Positions 12,094 through 22,602 of a DNA stretch of 64,000 nt are shown here, piece after piece. How positions within the stretch are numbered: the first letter of the stretch is position 1; each line of letters opens with the position of its first letter. This DNA comes from Onthophagus taurus (lineage: Eukaryota > Arthropoda > Insecta > Coleoptera > Scarabaeidae): assembly GCF_036711975.1 (NCBI RefSeq), contig NC_091971.1:193501-257500 (forward strand), written 5' to 3'. The notes below the pieces were generated by a model that had not been told where the DNA came from, searched no databases, and was given only the letters and a program-made list of their open reading frames with translations. The position numbers and the translations under genes are program-made.

Positions 12094-12126
12094 TAGATCA
12101 ATGGTTGGGAAGAACTTATTCAGGTA

Positions 12127-14370
12127 GTGCGGGAGGCAACACTGAAAAGGGAGTGTGTACGTAGGGGCGGCAGAGTAGGGAGGAACGACTGGTATGATGG
12201 CGAGTGTAGGAAGGCGAAGAGGGAGGCGAGAAGGAGGTTGAGGCAGTGGAGACGGGGTAAGATAGGGGTGGATAGATATAGGGAGGCCAGGAGAGGATAC
12301 AGAGAGTTATGCAGTAGAAAGAAAACAGAACTGAGGGAGAAGGAGGCGGCAGAGATTAGAAGAATAACAAGGGAAGGGGAGGTCTGGAGGTATCTGAAAA
12401 AGAGAAAGAATGGTAGGGAGAGGATAACTAGCGAAATACACATGACAGTTTGGAAGAGTTACTTTATGGGATTATTGGGAGGGGTTGAAACGAGGCTAAC
12501 GGGTTTGGGAGGCTATGACGGAGATGGGGGAGAGGAGATAGCAGAAGAGGAGATGGAAGCAGTGCTTAGGGGATTGAAGAAGGGAAAGGCGCCAGGGGAA
12601 GATGGGATCCAGAACGAGGCATGGTTGGAAGCATCAAGGGTGGTGAGAGTGAAGTTGTTGGAGGGGATGAATAGCGTATGGAGAGGGGGTGGGTTTCCGG
12701 AGGGATGGAAAGAGGGGGTAATTTACCCAGTATATAAAAAGGGTAATAAGGGAAGGGTAGAGAGCTACAGAGGAATTAACCTACTAGACTCGGCATACAA
12801 GGTATACACGAAGATACTGCTGAGAAGACTGGAGGAGGGGATGGAGTTGGGGGGAATTTTGCCGGATGGGCAAAATTCCTTTCGGAAGGGAAGGGGAGCA
12901 ATCGACAACGTGTACGTGTTGAAGCATCTGGCAGATAGAGAGCTGGATAAGAAGGGAGGGAAATTGTACGCCCTATTTATAGATTTGAAGGCGGCTTTTG
13001 ATAAGGTGGATAGGGGAAAGTTGTGGGAGGAGATGGGGAGGACGGGGATCACGGAACACCTAATTGCGAGAGTGAAGGAAATATACATGGAGACTATGGC
13101 TAGGATAAAAGTGGGAGATATGCTGAGCGACGGGTTCTGGACGACGAAGGGACTGAGACAGGGATGTCCGCTGAGCCCAAGTCTGTTTGCACTGTATACG
13201 GCGGACCTGGAGGATAGATTGGGGAAGGGGCAAATGGGAGGGTTGGTGGTGGGAGGTAGAAAGGTGCATATGTTAGCATACGCGGATGACATCGTGGTCA
13301 TGGCGAGAGAAGCGGCGGAGATGAAAGATATGATAAAGACATTGGAAAGATATTTTAGGGGGAAGGGGCTGGAAGTGAATGTGGGGAAGACAAGGATGAT
13401 GAAGTTTTGTAAGGGTGGCAGAAAAAGAATAGAAAACTGGAGATGGGAGGGAAAAGAAATCGAGGAGGTTAGGGAGTATGTGTTCAGGGAGGACAACAGG
13501 GAAGGGTCGCATGTGATAGCTATGGCAAAAAAGGCGAATAAGATGATGGGACAAGTATGGGGTTGGGGGAAGAGAGTTTTTGGAAGGAATGTGGCAGCGA
13601 GGAAGATTATGTTTGAAGGCCTGGTTAGCAGTGTGATGATGTATGGGGCAGAGGTATAGGGATGGAGAGAGCAGGCAATGCTGGAGGACGTGCAAGCTAG
13701 ATACTGGAGATGGGTGCTTGGGGTGACGAGAGAAACACCGGGGTATATAGTGAGGGAAGAGGTAAAGGTGGATAAGGTCAGAGTGGATGCGGGCAGGAAA
13801 GCAGTGAAATATGAAGAAAGAATAGAAGGGAGGCCAAACTGCGGGATCTTGGGGGAGTGTTGGAGGGAAATTAGAGAGGGAAAGATCAGATATGGGAAAG
13901 GAGACAGAGACAACTATTATAGACGAGCGGGCTACTCGGTAACTGAGATAAATAGTAGACGAAGGGTGGGTAGGGAGATGTGGAGGGAGTTGAGAGATAG
14001 GGACCGAGATGTGCAGAGACAGGAAAGAAGGACACAAATAAAAGAGGGGAGGTATAACGAAAGGTACAGGGACATAATAACGGAGGGGCTGCCTAGATAC
14101 TTGTTATTGGAAGGAGATGAGGAAGGGAAGAAGTTGGTGGCTAGGTTCCGTTGTGGAAACGAGGAGAGAGCTAACAGATACTGGATGGCCGATGAGGAGA
14201 TATGGTGTAGGCTATGCAGGGAGGAATGGGAAACGTTGGAACATATGTTGAATGGGTGCAGTGAGTTGAGGGAGGAGGAGTTGGACCGAGGGCAGATCTT
14301 AGGAGAGGGGGGAGATGGGAAACGATGGATGAGAATGGTTGTGGGGGTAAGGAGACAAAGGGAAGGATGA
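12127..14370 (+). pseudogene. LINE reverse transcriptase with one internal nonsense codon
   Basis: One frame runs from 12127 to 14370 and is interrupted by a single TAG at 13657-13659, where the family usually has tryptophan (context YGAEV-stop-GW). RT motifs seen are GKAPGEDGI, SYRGINLLDS, IDLKAAFDKVD, LRQGCPLSP and the catalytic YADD. The C-terminal part has C-x2-C-x8-H-x4-C near 14205-14262. The frame is otherwise intact, so the inactivation looks recent. Confidence 0.85.
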
Positions 14371-14517
14371 GGGGATGATTGGGCCGAGGAGCCGAGGGTA
14401 TGGAAATGGCGGAAGAGGGTAGAGAGTGAAAATAATATACTAATAATATATATATTAGAATGTATTAAGGGGATAAAACTTGTAAATACTAAAAACAATA
14501 AAATGCTTATTATTATT

Positions 14518-14532
14518 AAGATCGGATTGTTG
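14518..14532 (+). repeat. 15-bp target-site duplication of the LINE, right copy
   Basis: AAGATCGGATTGTTG follows the LINE tail, an exact match to 10745-10759. Confidence 0.8.
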
Positions 14533-14885
14533 CACAAGCATTTTTCTCCCAAAAAACTGTACAAACCACGTATAATTACCGTATGTAAATGTTTACAGTG
14601 TCATAACTTTCTTATATGATATGAACAAATCTCCGTGACCGCATTGAATCTATGGGAAATTTTCCGCTGTATGCTATGGTATATAACTTTAGTATATCAC
14701 ATGGTTGCACAAGCATATATCCCCCAAAAATTGCAAAAATCGCGTATAATTTATATCACTTAACATCATGGTTTGCCGATTAATATTAAAAAGATGAAAA
14801 AATTATTTTGAAACTAAAATAGTAATTTGAAAATAAAAAAAATATGTTAGAATGAGGATCGTTACGGTTGTGTTATGAAATGTTT

Positions 14886-15611
14886 TGAAAGAAAGTGAGA
14901 AGAGGAGAGGAGATTCTATGACCTGAGGACTCGAGGTTCACATGCCATTTACTTCGAAAGTTCATTCCTTATAAATACTTACCTGATGCCTATAAATACT
15001 TAGGACTTGGTTGATTTATTTAGTAAATGTTACAAATCTTCCATAAAAAACGTTTTTAATTTAAAGCATTTATGAATTAATTAACTTTCAAAATGACAAT
15101 AGATTTTAATACCGTAACAAACGATTATATAATTTTGTTCCATTGAAAATTTGACATTCAATCAACCATTATTCATTCAAAAAAAAAATAATTTATGACT
15201 TTAACCATAATACCTGGAGAATTTATTATTGTAATTAATATAAATGAGGAATTAAGCAAAGATAATTATTTAACGGCTCTTTCAATAAACAATAAAAATG
15301 TAATATTATGATACAGTTTTCTCGGGCTCCGTCGTATAATGTTACAGGACGGTTATATAACCGACACGGTGTTAACTCTTGGTATTTGTAATTTATCAAG
15401 AACATTACCTTCAATCGATGACAGATTGGAACACATTAAATCTTGAGCTTAACGTATTAATTTTATGTAAAAAATGCAATGACAAAGGTGGAAAAACATT
15501 TATGATTTAATTTTTCTGATTTATACTTTCTTAACTTACGCAGTTTATAACTGAAAAATTACTAGAAATTAAATTACTACTTCGTTCTTGACATTTCTCC
15601 TCTTTTAATAA
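14886..15611. other. AT-rich intergenic stretch
   Basis: No gene or repeat boundary was recognised between the duplicated block and the putative cuticle-gene last exon. Confidence 0.5.
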
Positions 15612-18600
15612 TCAATAATGTTCAAAGTAACCGTGAAGATCCGGGATTGCAGTCGAATAAACTCCACCATCGTAATCCGAGAAATACGCCTTATCATATC
15701 CGCCTAAAAGATTAATAAAAAAAATTATTATAATAAAAGAAGTTATTTGATTTAAAAAGTTTTCTTTTTTAACCGAAAAGGTTAAATTAAAAAAAAATCT
15801 TGAATTTGTTGAACCAGTTTAAAAAAAAATCTTAAACCATTTAAAAAGCAACTAACCTTTTAGAAATTATTTGTTCCTGATTATTTGGAACACCACTTTA
15901 AAATAATGTGCAGTAGCTGACATTTTAGAACGGAAAAAAAATTTTATTTTGGTTATAGTCATTTTTCATTTTAAAAGCGAATCAAAGTTCAAATTAAAAA
16001 AAAAAAAACAAGTTGTAGTTTGTAGAACAAAGGTGTGAGTCTTTAAAAGGATAAAAGTGAAATTGTTCGGGTTACATGTTAAATAAATTCTTGCATCAAA
16101 CGATTGTAATCTATTCGTGTCAAAGAGTGAAGAAAATACCCGTGCTACTTGTTAATTTGTGAGATGAATTTCAATTTAAAAAGGAAAGGAAATGAAATTT
16201 TGAATAAAATGAAATATTTTTTACATAATGTCTTAAATAAAAACGAAAGAAATTTTTTGTTAATAAATTCATTAAACCAAGTATCTATTAGTTCCGTTTA
16301 TTATTATTATTATTAAATTACTAACCGTAATACAATGAAATTACAGGAACTCATTACTTTGTACTTTCATCAATTTTGTGGGAAATACACTTTCATTAAT
16401 TACATTAAACTTTATATTTTCCCATACATTCTTTTTGCAGCGATAAACTTAACAGATAAATTTATAAAAGTATTATTTATTCTTATTCAAATCTAAAGTA
16501 ATTAATACAGAAAAACATATCATTGAATTTCTCATACGGTGAATTTCACTTAAGATGCAATATACAAGAATATATTTTTATAGAAACCACCTACTTACTT
16601 TGCCCCACATAAAATGCAACATGTCAATATCATTTGATGTTATAGTAAAACCTCGACATATTATAGCTTAACAAAAATATACAACAATCTAGCGCTGAAT
16701 AGCAACTAAAACTAGAACCAACACTAGCAGTAGACCTAGAACTAGAAACATTCTGGTTTAGCCAGTGTTGTTAAATACCCGGGTATTTATTTTCAAGGGT
16801 AAATTTCCTGGATATATACCTGGGGGTATTTACTCAAGATGGGTATTTAGAGGTATTTATAAAATTTAATTTAAATTGAGTTGATGGCAATTTGGCAAGC
16901 ACTTCAAGAATGCAGAGTCGATTATCGATATACCAAACTTATTTATAACATCTACAAGAATACTACAATGACGGTAAAATTGCATAAAAGTACTGAAGAG
17001 AGTAAAAGTAGTAAAATACTGATTGTGAGTAAAACAAGGCGAGACACTGTTAAACCCAAATTGTTCCTCACAGTCCTCAGAGTGCATTTAAACAACTGGA
17101 TTGTACCCAAAAAGACATAAACATTGATTGCAAATGTTTAAGTAATTTGCGCTACGGGGACGATATAGTTTTTATATCAAATAGCCTTGGAGAGATCAAA
17201 CTAATTTTGAACGACTTAAGGAGATGTGTGCAAGAGTCGGGTTAAATATCAATGAGGAGAAATCAAAATTTATGATAAATCTTGTTTCCAACTCTAACAT
17301 CAACAAATAATGAGATTGAGAGGGTTGACAGTTATGAATATCTTGGCTATGAGGTTCGTTTATCGAGAGATAATCAAACAAGCGAACTAAACAGAAGGAT
17401 CACACTCGTATGGACAGCCTACAGGAAACTTAGAGACATCTTCAAGAGAAAAGGCTTTCAATCAATGCGTGTTTCCGGTTATGACATAAGGCTCCGAAAC
17501 TTTAACATTAACGGTAGCCACTGCCAGGAGGGTCCAAGGTAGCGCAAAGATAAATGGAGAGGTCGATCCTGGGTCTAACTCTGAGGGACTACATACGAAA
17601 TGAATACCTATGAAGAAGAAGTGGCGTAAATGATGTGGTCAACATTATGACAAAGCTTAAGTGAAACTGGTCATGTCGAGCGAATGAAGAATGAGCAGTG
17701 GACAAAAAGGTTGCTTGAGTGGAGACCGCGAGTGATCAAAAGAATGACCAACAATTGGATTCAGACAGCACAGAATGCAATCGAATGGAATAGAATAGGG
17801 GAGGTCTATGTCCAACATTGGACGCAGAGGGTGTTTGATGACAATAATCATAATAACTTGATCTAATCTAAATTACGACAGATTTGTCTAATAATAATAC
17901 GTCTTTGATTGTTGACAATTCCTCGTCTTCAACGTCCTCATCATCTTCCTCTTCATTTTTTTTTGAATCTGATATATTTTTACTGGTATACAGTGGGTAT
18001 TCTTATATATATACTTTATACCCACTGTTTGGGTATTTACTCTGGGCCGGGGTAAATACCCATTTTAGAAATACCTACCTGCCGGGTATTTACCCAGCGC
18101 CCATCACTGGGTTTAGCCGTGTTAACAGGCGGACGACTCTTAACACAGTGACAGTGTTAGTGTAAAACTAGAACTAACACTAGACCTACAACTAGAAAGT
18201 ATCGGCTTTAGCGTCTGATGACGCACGGCTAAAGTAATACTATAAAGTTGACTTATTAAGCTCGGAACTTGAAGGTACGAGTCCATGTGCCGAGTGTTCC
18301 TCGCCTGCCAAAAATAACTTTCCAGACTTTGATGTAAATATAGCTATAGTTTTTAAATAAATAAACGCTTTTCTATATGAACTCAGTGAAAATAACTTTT
18401 TTTTGCTGCATAATGTAATTTATACCATTTTCTTCCAATGTCCCAATAGTTACACAACAGTTTTACATTTAGTCTAAAACCATAAAATCAATAGAATACG
18501 AAAAACAAGAAGAACTCAAATTTAACTTTCACCAAAGCTATTAAATTTTATTTAGCAATAGAAGCCAATAAAACTTAATATGTGGAAGTTCATAACAAAT

Positions 18601-21600
18601 CCATACATGGACGTCAGAGGCTAAAAATTTTTAATTATTACTTATCGGAAAAAGATAAAGCAAATTTTCTTGGAATTTATGCGAAACTATGTAAGACATC
18701 ATTGCAAAATTGATCATTTGCATCTTTTCTTGATGAACACTCAGTTATCGTAAACCTGAGTTACATCTCAAAACTTGTTTGGCCGAAATAAGCTACTGCT
18801 GAAAAAATCAGTCCTCTTCACAAAGGTTTTGTATAAAATAAAATTCTTTAGTATGTAAATATGCGAATGCTTTATTTTCTGAAACAATTTGGATTTTCCT
18901 GAACTAAAGAAATTTTAGTTTGAAATCCTAAGAATTCTTCTTAGATCGTACAATTTTTGACAATGATGTTTTTACCAACTAAAAATAGAGACACCATAAT
19001 ATTTCTGTAACGCATCAACGTTTTTACACTGTTGGAAATAATTCACGAGCACACCCTGTATAACCTGAACGCGTGTGTCTAGCGCAATAAAATTTGGTAT
19101 GGAAGTAGTACTAAAGTAGTGTAACTTACTCTCACATGGAGAGCGGCACAACTCTGCTGGGAGGAGAAACATCAATAGCGAGAGTATCCCCCGTGAGCTT
19201 CGCGTACCATCGCTACACGACGTGGCATGGAGTCTATAAGTCGCTGTATTGTAGCGAGAGGGATGGCCAACCATGCCACCTCAACTCGTCTCCATAGCTC
19301 CTCAACGTTAGCCGGAGGAAGCCGGATAACGTAGAAGTCTTCGACCAGTCATGTCCCAAACATGTTCGATCGGATTCAGATACGGAAACCGAGCTAGCCA
19401 TGGAAGCATTCGTATACGGTGCTCTTCCACAAAGGTCTGTACAACACGCCCGATGTGCTGTCGTAGATTGTCGTGCATGTATAGCAGACCTGGGAGCCGC
19501 CGAACGTAGGGAAGCACAACGGACCGTAGCACCTCATCTACGTATCGTTGACCCGTCATGGTCTGTTATACAGGCAGCAGACGTGTACGTCCACCATATG
19601 TAATCGCATCCCATACCATAATGTTCGGTTGTCGGTGGATAGGGTGTTCTTGCACACACTGCTCGAATAGACGATCACCACGGCTCCGATGAACTAAAAT
19701 TCGCGCATCACCGGTGCTCAATTCGAATCTTGATTCGTCGGAAAACAAAATGTCCCTCTACTCGGCAACCTACTAATGCCTAGTATCGACCCACACGTGA
19801 CGTATGCTGCGGTGCTCGGGTGTTACTGGAATCCGCTGTATCGCACGACGCGCGCGCAGTTACTATCAGATCACTATCTACCAAACACCGCAGTACAGTT
19901 CGCGTAGTGAGTGCGCCTTCCCCTGCCGGTGGCCAAACAGCTCAAAGTTACCTTGAGGAGGACACACACGACGCTAAAGCGCTGAGCACAAGAGTGCGAT
20001 CCTCGTGTGTTGGGAACGCGGCTGAAGGTACCTATGTCCTACCTCAGACCATTCTCGCCATGCCCGTTGCACTGCCGATAACGACCGCTCGAGAGGACGC
20101 GCAATTTCACAGAACGATACACCCTCAATGTGCATACCCACAAACATTCCTCGCTCAAACTCGCTTAAGTAACGCGATCGCCTATCCATTGCGCACAGAG
20201 TACGATAACAACGTGGTCCATCACACCACACTAAAAACGACTGGTATTTTCCATCCACTTCGGTCTCCATAGCGACGGAATGTTCCACTTGGAAAGACGG
20301 CTCAGTCAACAATGCCGCGACGGAACAACTCGAAACTCCCTGAATAAACTCGTCTACAGTAAACCTTCGTGCCCCGCAAATATTATGGATTTATCTTCAC
20401 GCGTTCAGATTATATAGGGTGTGCTCGTGAATTATTTCCAACAGTGTATTTTCTTAGAACCTAGCTGCAGATGTCAGTTACTACTTTTTGGACATAAACG
20501 AAAGTATTTTCTGCATTGCTTGTTCTCAATCGTCTCTGTACTTGCTCTTTTAAAATAACATCAACCATAACAGTAAGGTAACAGTAAAGTAACAGTACAC
20601 TATTGGAAGGAGGATGAGGAGAGGGGTGCAGACTATATGGGGAGAGCTGAAAATCTATAGATCATCTGCTGGTGGAGTATAATGAGTTGAGGGAGTAGAT
20701 GATGAACTGGAGGCAGGTGCTGGAGAGAAGGCTGATAGGAAGAGATTGAGAAACTAATTAAAACCTTAGTTCCACCCGAGTTCTTCTGCTATATTTATAC
20801 ATCTGAGAGCAAAAGTGAAAGACAGCAATATTGTTAAAAATAAAATTTTGTGCTAAAAGTTTTTCTGTAATATGTCCAAATCCCGTGTTTTACCATTAAC
20901 AACTAATAAATTCATTTAATTATCGCAATGTATTCCTATACCACAACCTAATTATTTTTTTTTTAAGTATATCACGTTTGCTTTCTTGATTTTGAAAACT
21001 AACGAGCCTGTTACGTACACATGTAAACGACGTCCCGAAGGTAGATTCGACCAGATTTACAAATGTCAGAAATAATTGGACCCGGTACGATATCTTTGCA
21101 AAATTAAAATTAAAGAACACAGTAAGCGAAACCCAATTTGGCTCAGTTTGGTCAGTTCCTCTGACTGTAAATGGATTTCAATGGTAGACAGTTTAAAAGA
21201 AAAGGTAGAAACGACTCGACATTACGAAATAATTCTTAACCCATTTATGTAGGTATAAAAAAAAACGTATTGGAATCAATAAGTCTAGGAATAAGAATTG
21301 AAATTGAGAAAGATTTGTTTTGTAGAAACGAAAATTTAAATAAAAATAATAAAAATTGGAATGTGAAACGTTATGTAACAATCATCCTTTTCAAAATCCG
21401 TGTGTATAATACGCATAATAAGCGGTTTTTGCGTTAAGCCTCAATTAAAATACACTCATGGCAATAAATAAACTATCCCGGATTTGAGAAACCATAAAAT
21501 CGAAAGTGTTAAAACATTAATTTTATATTTTTTTATTAGCCTTACGCACAAATATTTATTAAATTTCGAAGTTTATATTAATGTTTTAAATCAATTTATT

Positions 21601-22206
21601 TTGTTATTTATGTTTAGATTAATTTCTGGAAAATTATTTTTTTAGATTACTTACTTATTGATGGAAACACCGCATGAACTTTTACTTCTTTTGGAAAAAC
21701 GTGCTCAATTGCGATAGGTGCCACCTTTCGAACAATAGCAGGAACTACTTCTTGAACATGAATCGGTTCCTGGTGATGATGATGAACAGTTGGTCCACTT
21801 TTCGAAACAACAGCGTTAAAACCATTTACAGGATCCGCTGTATAATCGACGGTTCGAACAGAACCATCTGGTTCTAAAAGAGAATATTGTCCTTTAACAA
21901 CTCCACCTTCTCTAGTTTCCTGTTGACTTTTAACATCGCCTGTGTGGGGATCTGCTACTCCGTATTTAAAAGCATATCTTGGATGAGACTTAGAATTTAA
22001 AAAAAATAATTTAATTAATTAAAAAGATTAATTATTAAATTACTTACGTGGTAATCTATATCGTGGTGATTTGATATTTCGTTTTCTGCATAACCCGGAT
22101 AGGCGAAACCACACGATATTATCGTTGTAAATATAAGCTAAAATTAAGATATTGTGAAGATAATTTCAATAAAATTACATGATGATTTAAGTACCTCTAG
22201 AAACAT
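15612..22206 (-). CDS. RR-2 cuticle protein (chitin_bind_4), long-intron form
   Basis: The gene encodes a secreted structural protein of the chitinous cuticle. Exons (minus strand) are 22206-22195 (MFLE), 22137-22048 (rest of the signal peptide) and 21988-21647 or 21655. Exon 3 carries an RR-2 consensus: [20 protein letters not shown], then [20 protein letters not shown] and NGFNAVV. If read through, it stops at 21647-21649, giving 147 aa. A perfect donor GTAAGT at 21654 would instead splice (phase 1) to an acceptor TTTTAG at 15704. The exon there (15703-15612) ends in a tyrosine- and glycine-rich tail ([13 protein letters not shown]) and gives 175 aa. The RR-2 core is certain. The distant last exon across a 5.95 kb transposon-filled intron is an inference. 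Confidence 0.8.
16755..16762 (+). repeat. 8-bp hAT target-site duplication, left
   Basis: GGTTTAGC, identical to 18110-18117. Confidence 0.8.
16763..18109. mobile_element. Non-autonomous hAT element, 1347 bp
   Basis: The ends begin CAGTGTTG and (inverted) CAGTGATGGGCGCTGGG, matching the hAT terminal CAGTG. GGGTATTTA-type repeats face inwards on both sides, and the element is flanked by an exact 8-bp duplication GGTTTAGC, which is diagnostic for hAT. There is no hAT transposase inside; the interior is occupied by a retrotransposon fragment. Confidence 0.85.
16880..17865 (+). pseudogene. RTE/BovB-like LINE reverse-transcriptase fragment inside the hAT element
   Basis: Broken frames read [19 protein letters not shown], then VRQ-like sequence, then [11 protein letters not shown] (a changed YADD), SYEYLGYEV and [12 protein letters not shown]. 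This is the order of RT finger, active site and C-terminal part in RTE-clade LINEs. Frameshifts, stops and the YADD to YGDD change make it inactive. Both ends of the LINE are missing. Confidence 0.7.
18110..18117 (+). repeat. 8-bp hAT target-site duplication, right
   Basis: GGTTTAGC, identical to 16755-16762. Confidence 0.8.
19027..20446 (-). mobile_element. Tc1/mariner-like element inside the putative cuticle-gene intron
   Basis: The terminal inverted repeats start CACTGTTGGAAATAATTCAC and run about 50 bp (19027-19076 against 20398-20446). TA flanks both ends (19025-19026 and 20447-20448). A decayed transposase lies on the minus strand. Confidence 0.85.
19308..20312 (-). pseudogene. Decayed Tc1-like DD34E transposase
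   Basis: Pieces in order on the minus strand are an N-terminal HTH region (20312-19974, with [16 protein letters not shown]), a middle part with the first catalytic D in FSDESRFEL (19748-19566), and a C-terminal part with MHDNLRQH and NPIEHVWD (19559-19308). Frameshifts separate them. SPD is changed to FPY before NPIE. The spacing from the second D to the E is 34 residues. Confidence 0.8.
20580..20760 (+). repeat. Possible 3' remnant of a purine-rich LINE
   Basis: A short block with GGAGGATGAGGAGAGG and ATGAGTTGAGGGAG resembles the purine-rich 3' coding end of the LINE at 10.7-14.5 kb (GTGAGTTGAGGGAGG near 14262). It is too short and decayed to be sure. Confidence 0.3.
20761..21640. other. 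AT-rich sequence in or near the cuticle-gene intron
   Basis: No gene, repeat end or structured element was recognised. Confidence 0.45.
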
Positions 22207-22277
22207 GGTTAAATTTTAGTTATAATGAAAGCTGAAAATGTGGTGAATTACTAAGGCGAAAGAACTGGCTCGTTTGG

Positions 22278-22285
22278 TTTTTATA
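22278..22285 (-). promoter_or_regulatory. TATA box of the RR-2 cuticle gene at 22.2 kb
   Basis: TATAAAAA on the minus strand, about 72 bp upstream of the ATG at 22206. This suits the strongly regulated stage-specific promoters of cuticle genes. Confidence 0.5.
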
Positions 22286-22602
22286 CGAAAGTTTCGTATG
22301 ACAATGTGCCATTGTTTGATGAACTCCCAAAGAAATTTCGAAATTTTTCACCCACAATTCTTCGTCAAGGACGTAAAAACAAAACTCTTTAAAAAATGAC
22401 ATCAAAAAGAGTAATTAAAAAAAATTAATTCAATCACAAACGATGAGGAAACTTTATAACATTTAGTGAAGAAGTATCATGAACTGAGAAAGGCGATTAC
22501 AAAGCAGATACCGAGTAATGTGTTTATTAGTACAAACATGAACTCGACTAGAATGCAAAATCTTTCGGCTGATTCAAACATACTTTTAGGATATGCATTA
22601 CC

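Larger units (their letters stand above)
10760..14517 (+). mobile_element. 5'-truncated non-LTR retrotransposon (APE-type LINE, R1/I/jockey-like)
   Basis: The order is gag fragment with zinc knuckles, endonuclease, reverse transcriptase, C-terminal CCHC motif, then a 3' end with short TTATTATTATTAAG repeats. It is flanked by a 15-bp direct repeat. The coding strand is strikingly purine-rich (GGAGG and GAGA runs), unlike the host genes. The start lies inside gag, so the copy is 5'-truncated. The clade is not certain. Confidence 0.85.
10527..14885. repeat. Tandem duplication of the channel 3' flank, split by a LINE
   Basis: Sequence just after the channel stop (TAGTAATTTGAAAAT... and the following ~70 bp) recurs at about 14815-14885. 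A block around 10690-10745 plus 14533-14580 recurs at about 14640-14770 (shared GGTATATAAC and TTGCACAAGCAT). Without the LINE the two copies would be adjacent units of very roughly 300-500 bp, clearly diverged. Confidence 0.5.

Noticed and set aside
11602-14564. Long minus-strand frames across the LINE
   Set aside because: They are low-complexity proline/serine/leucine shadows of the purine-rich LINE coding strand.
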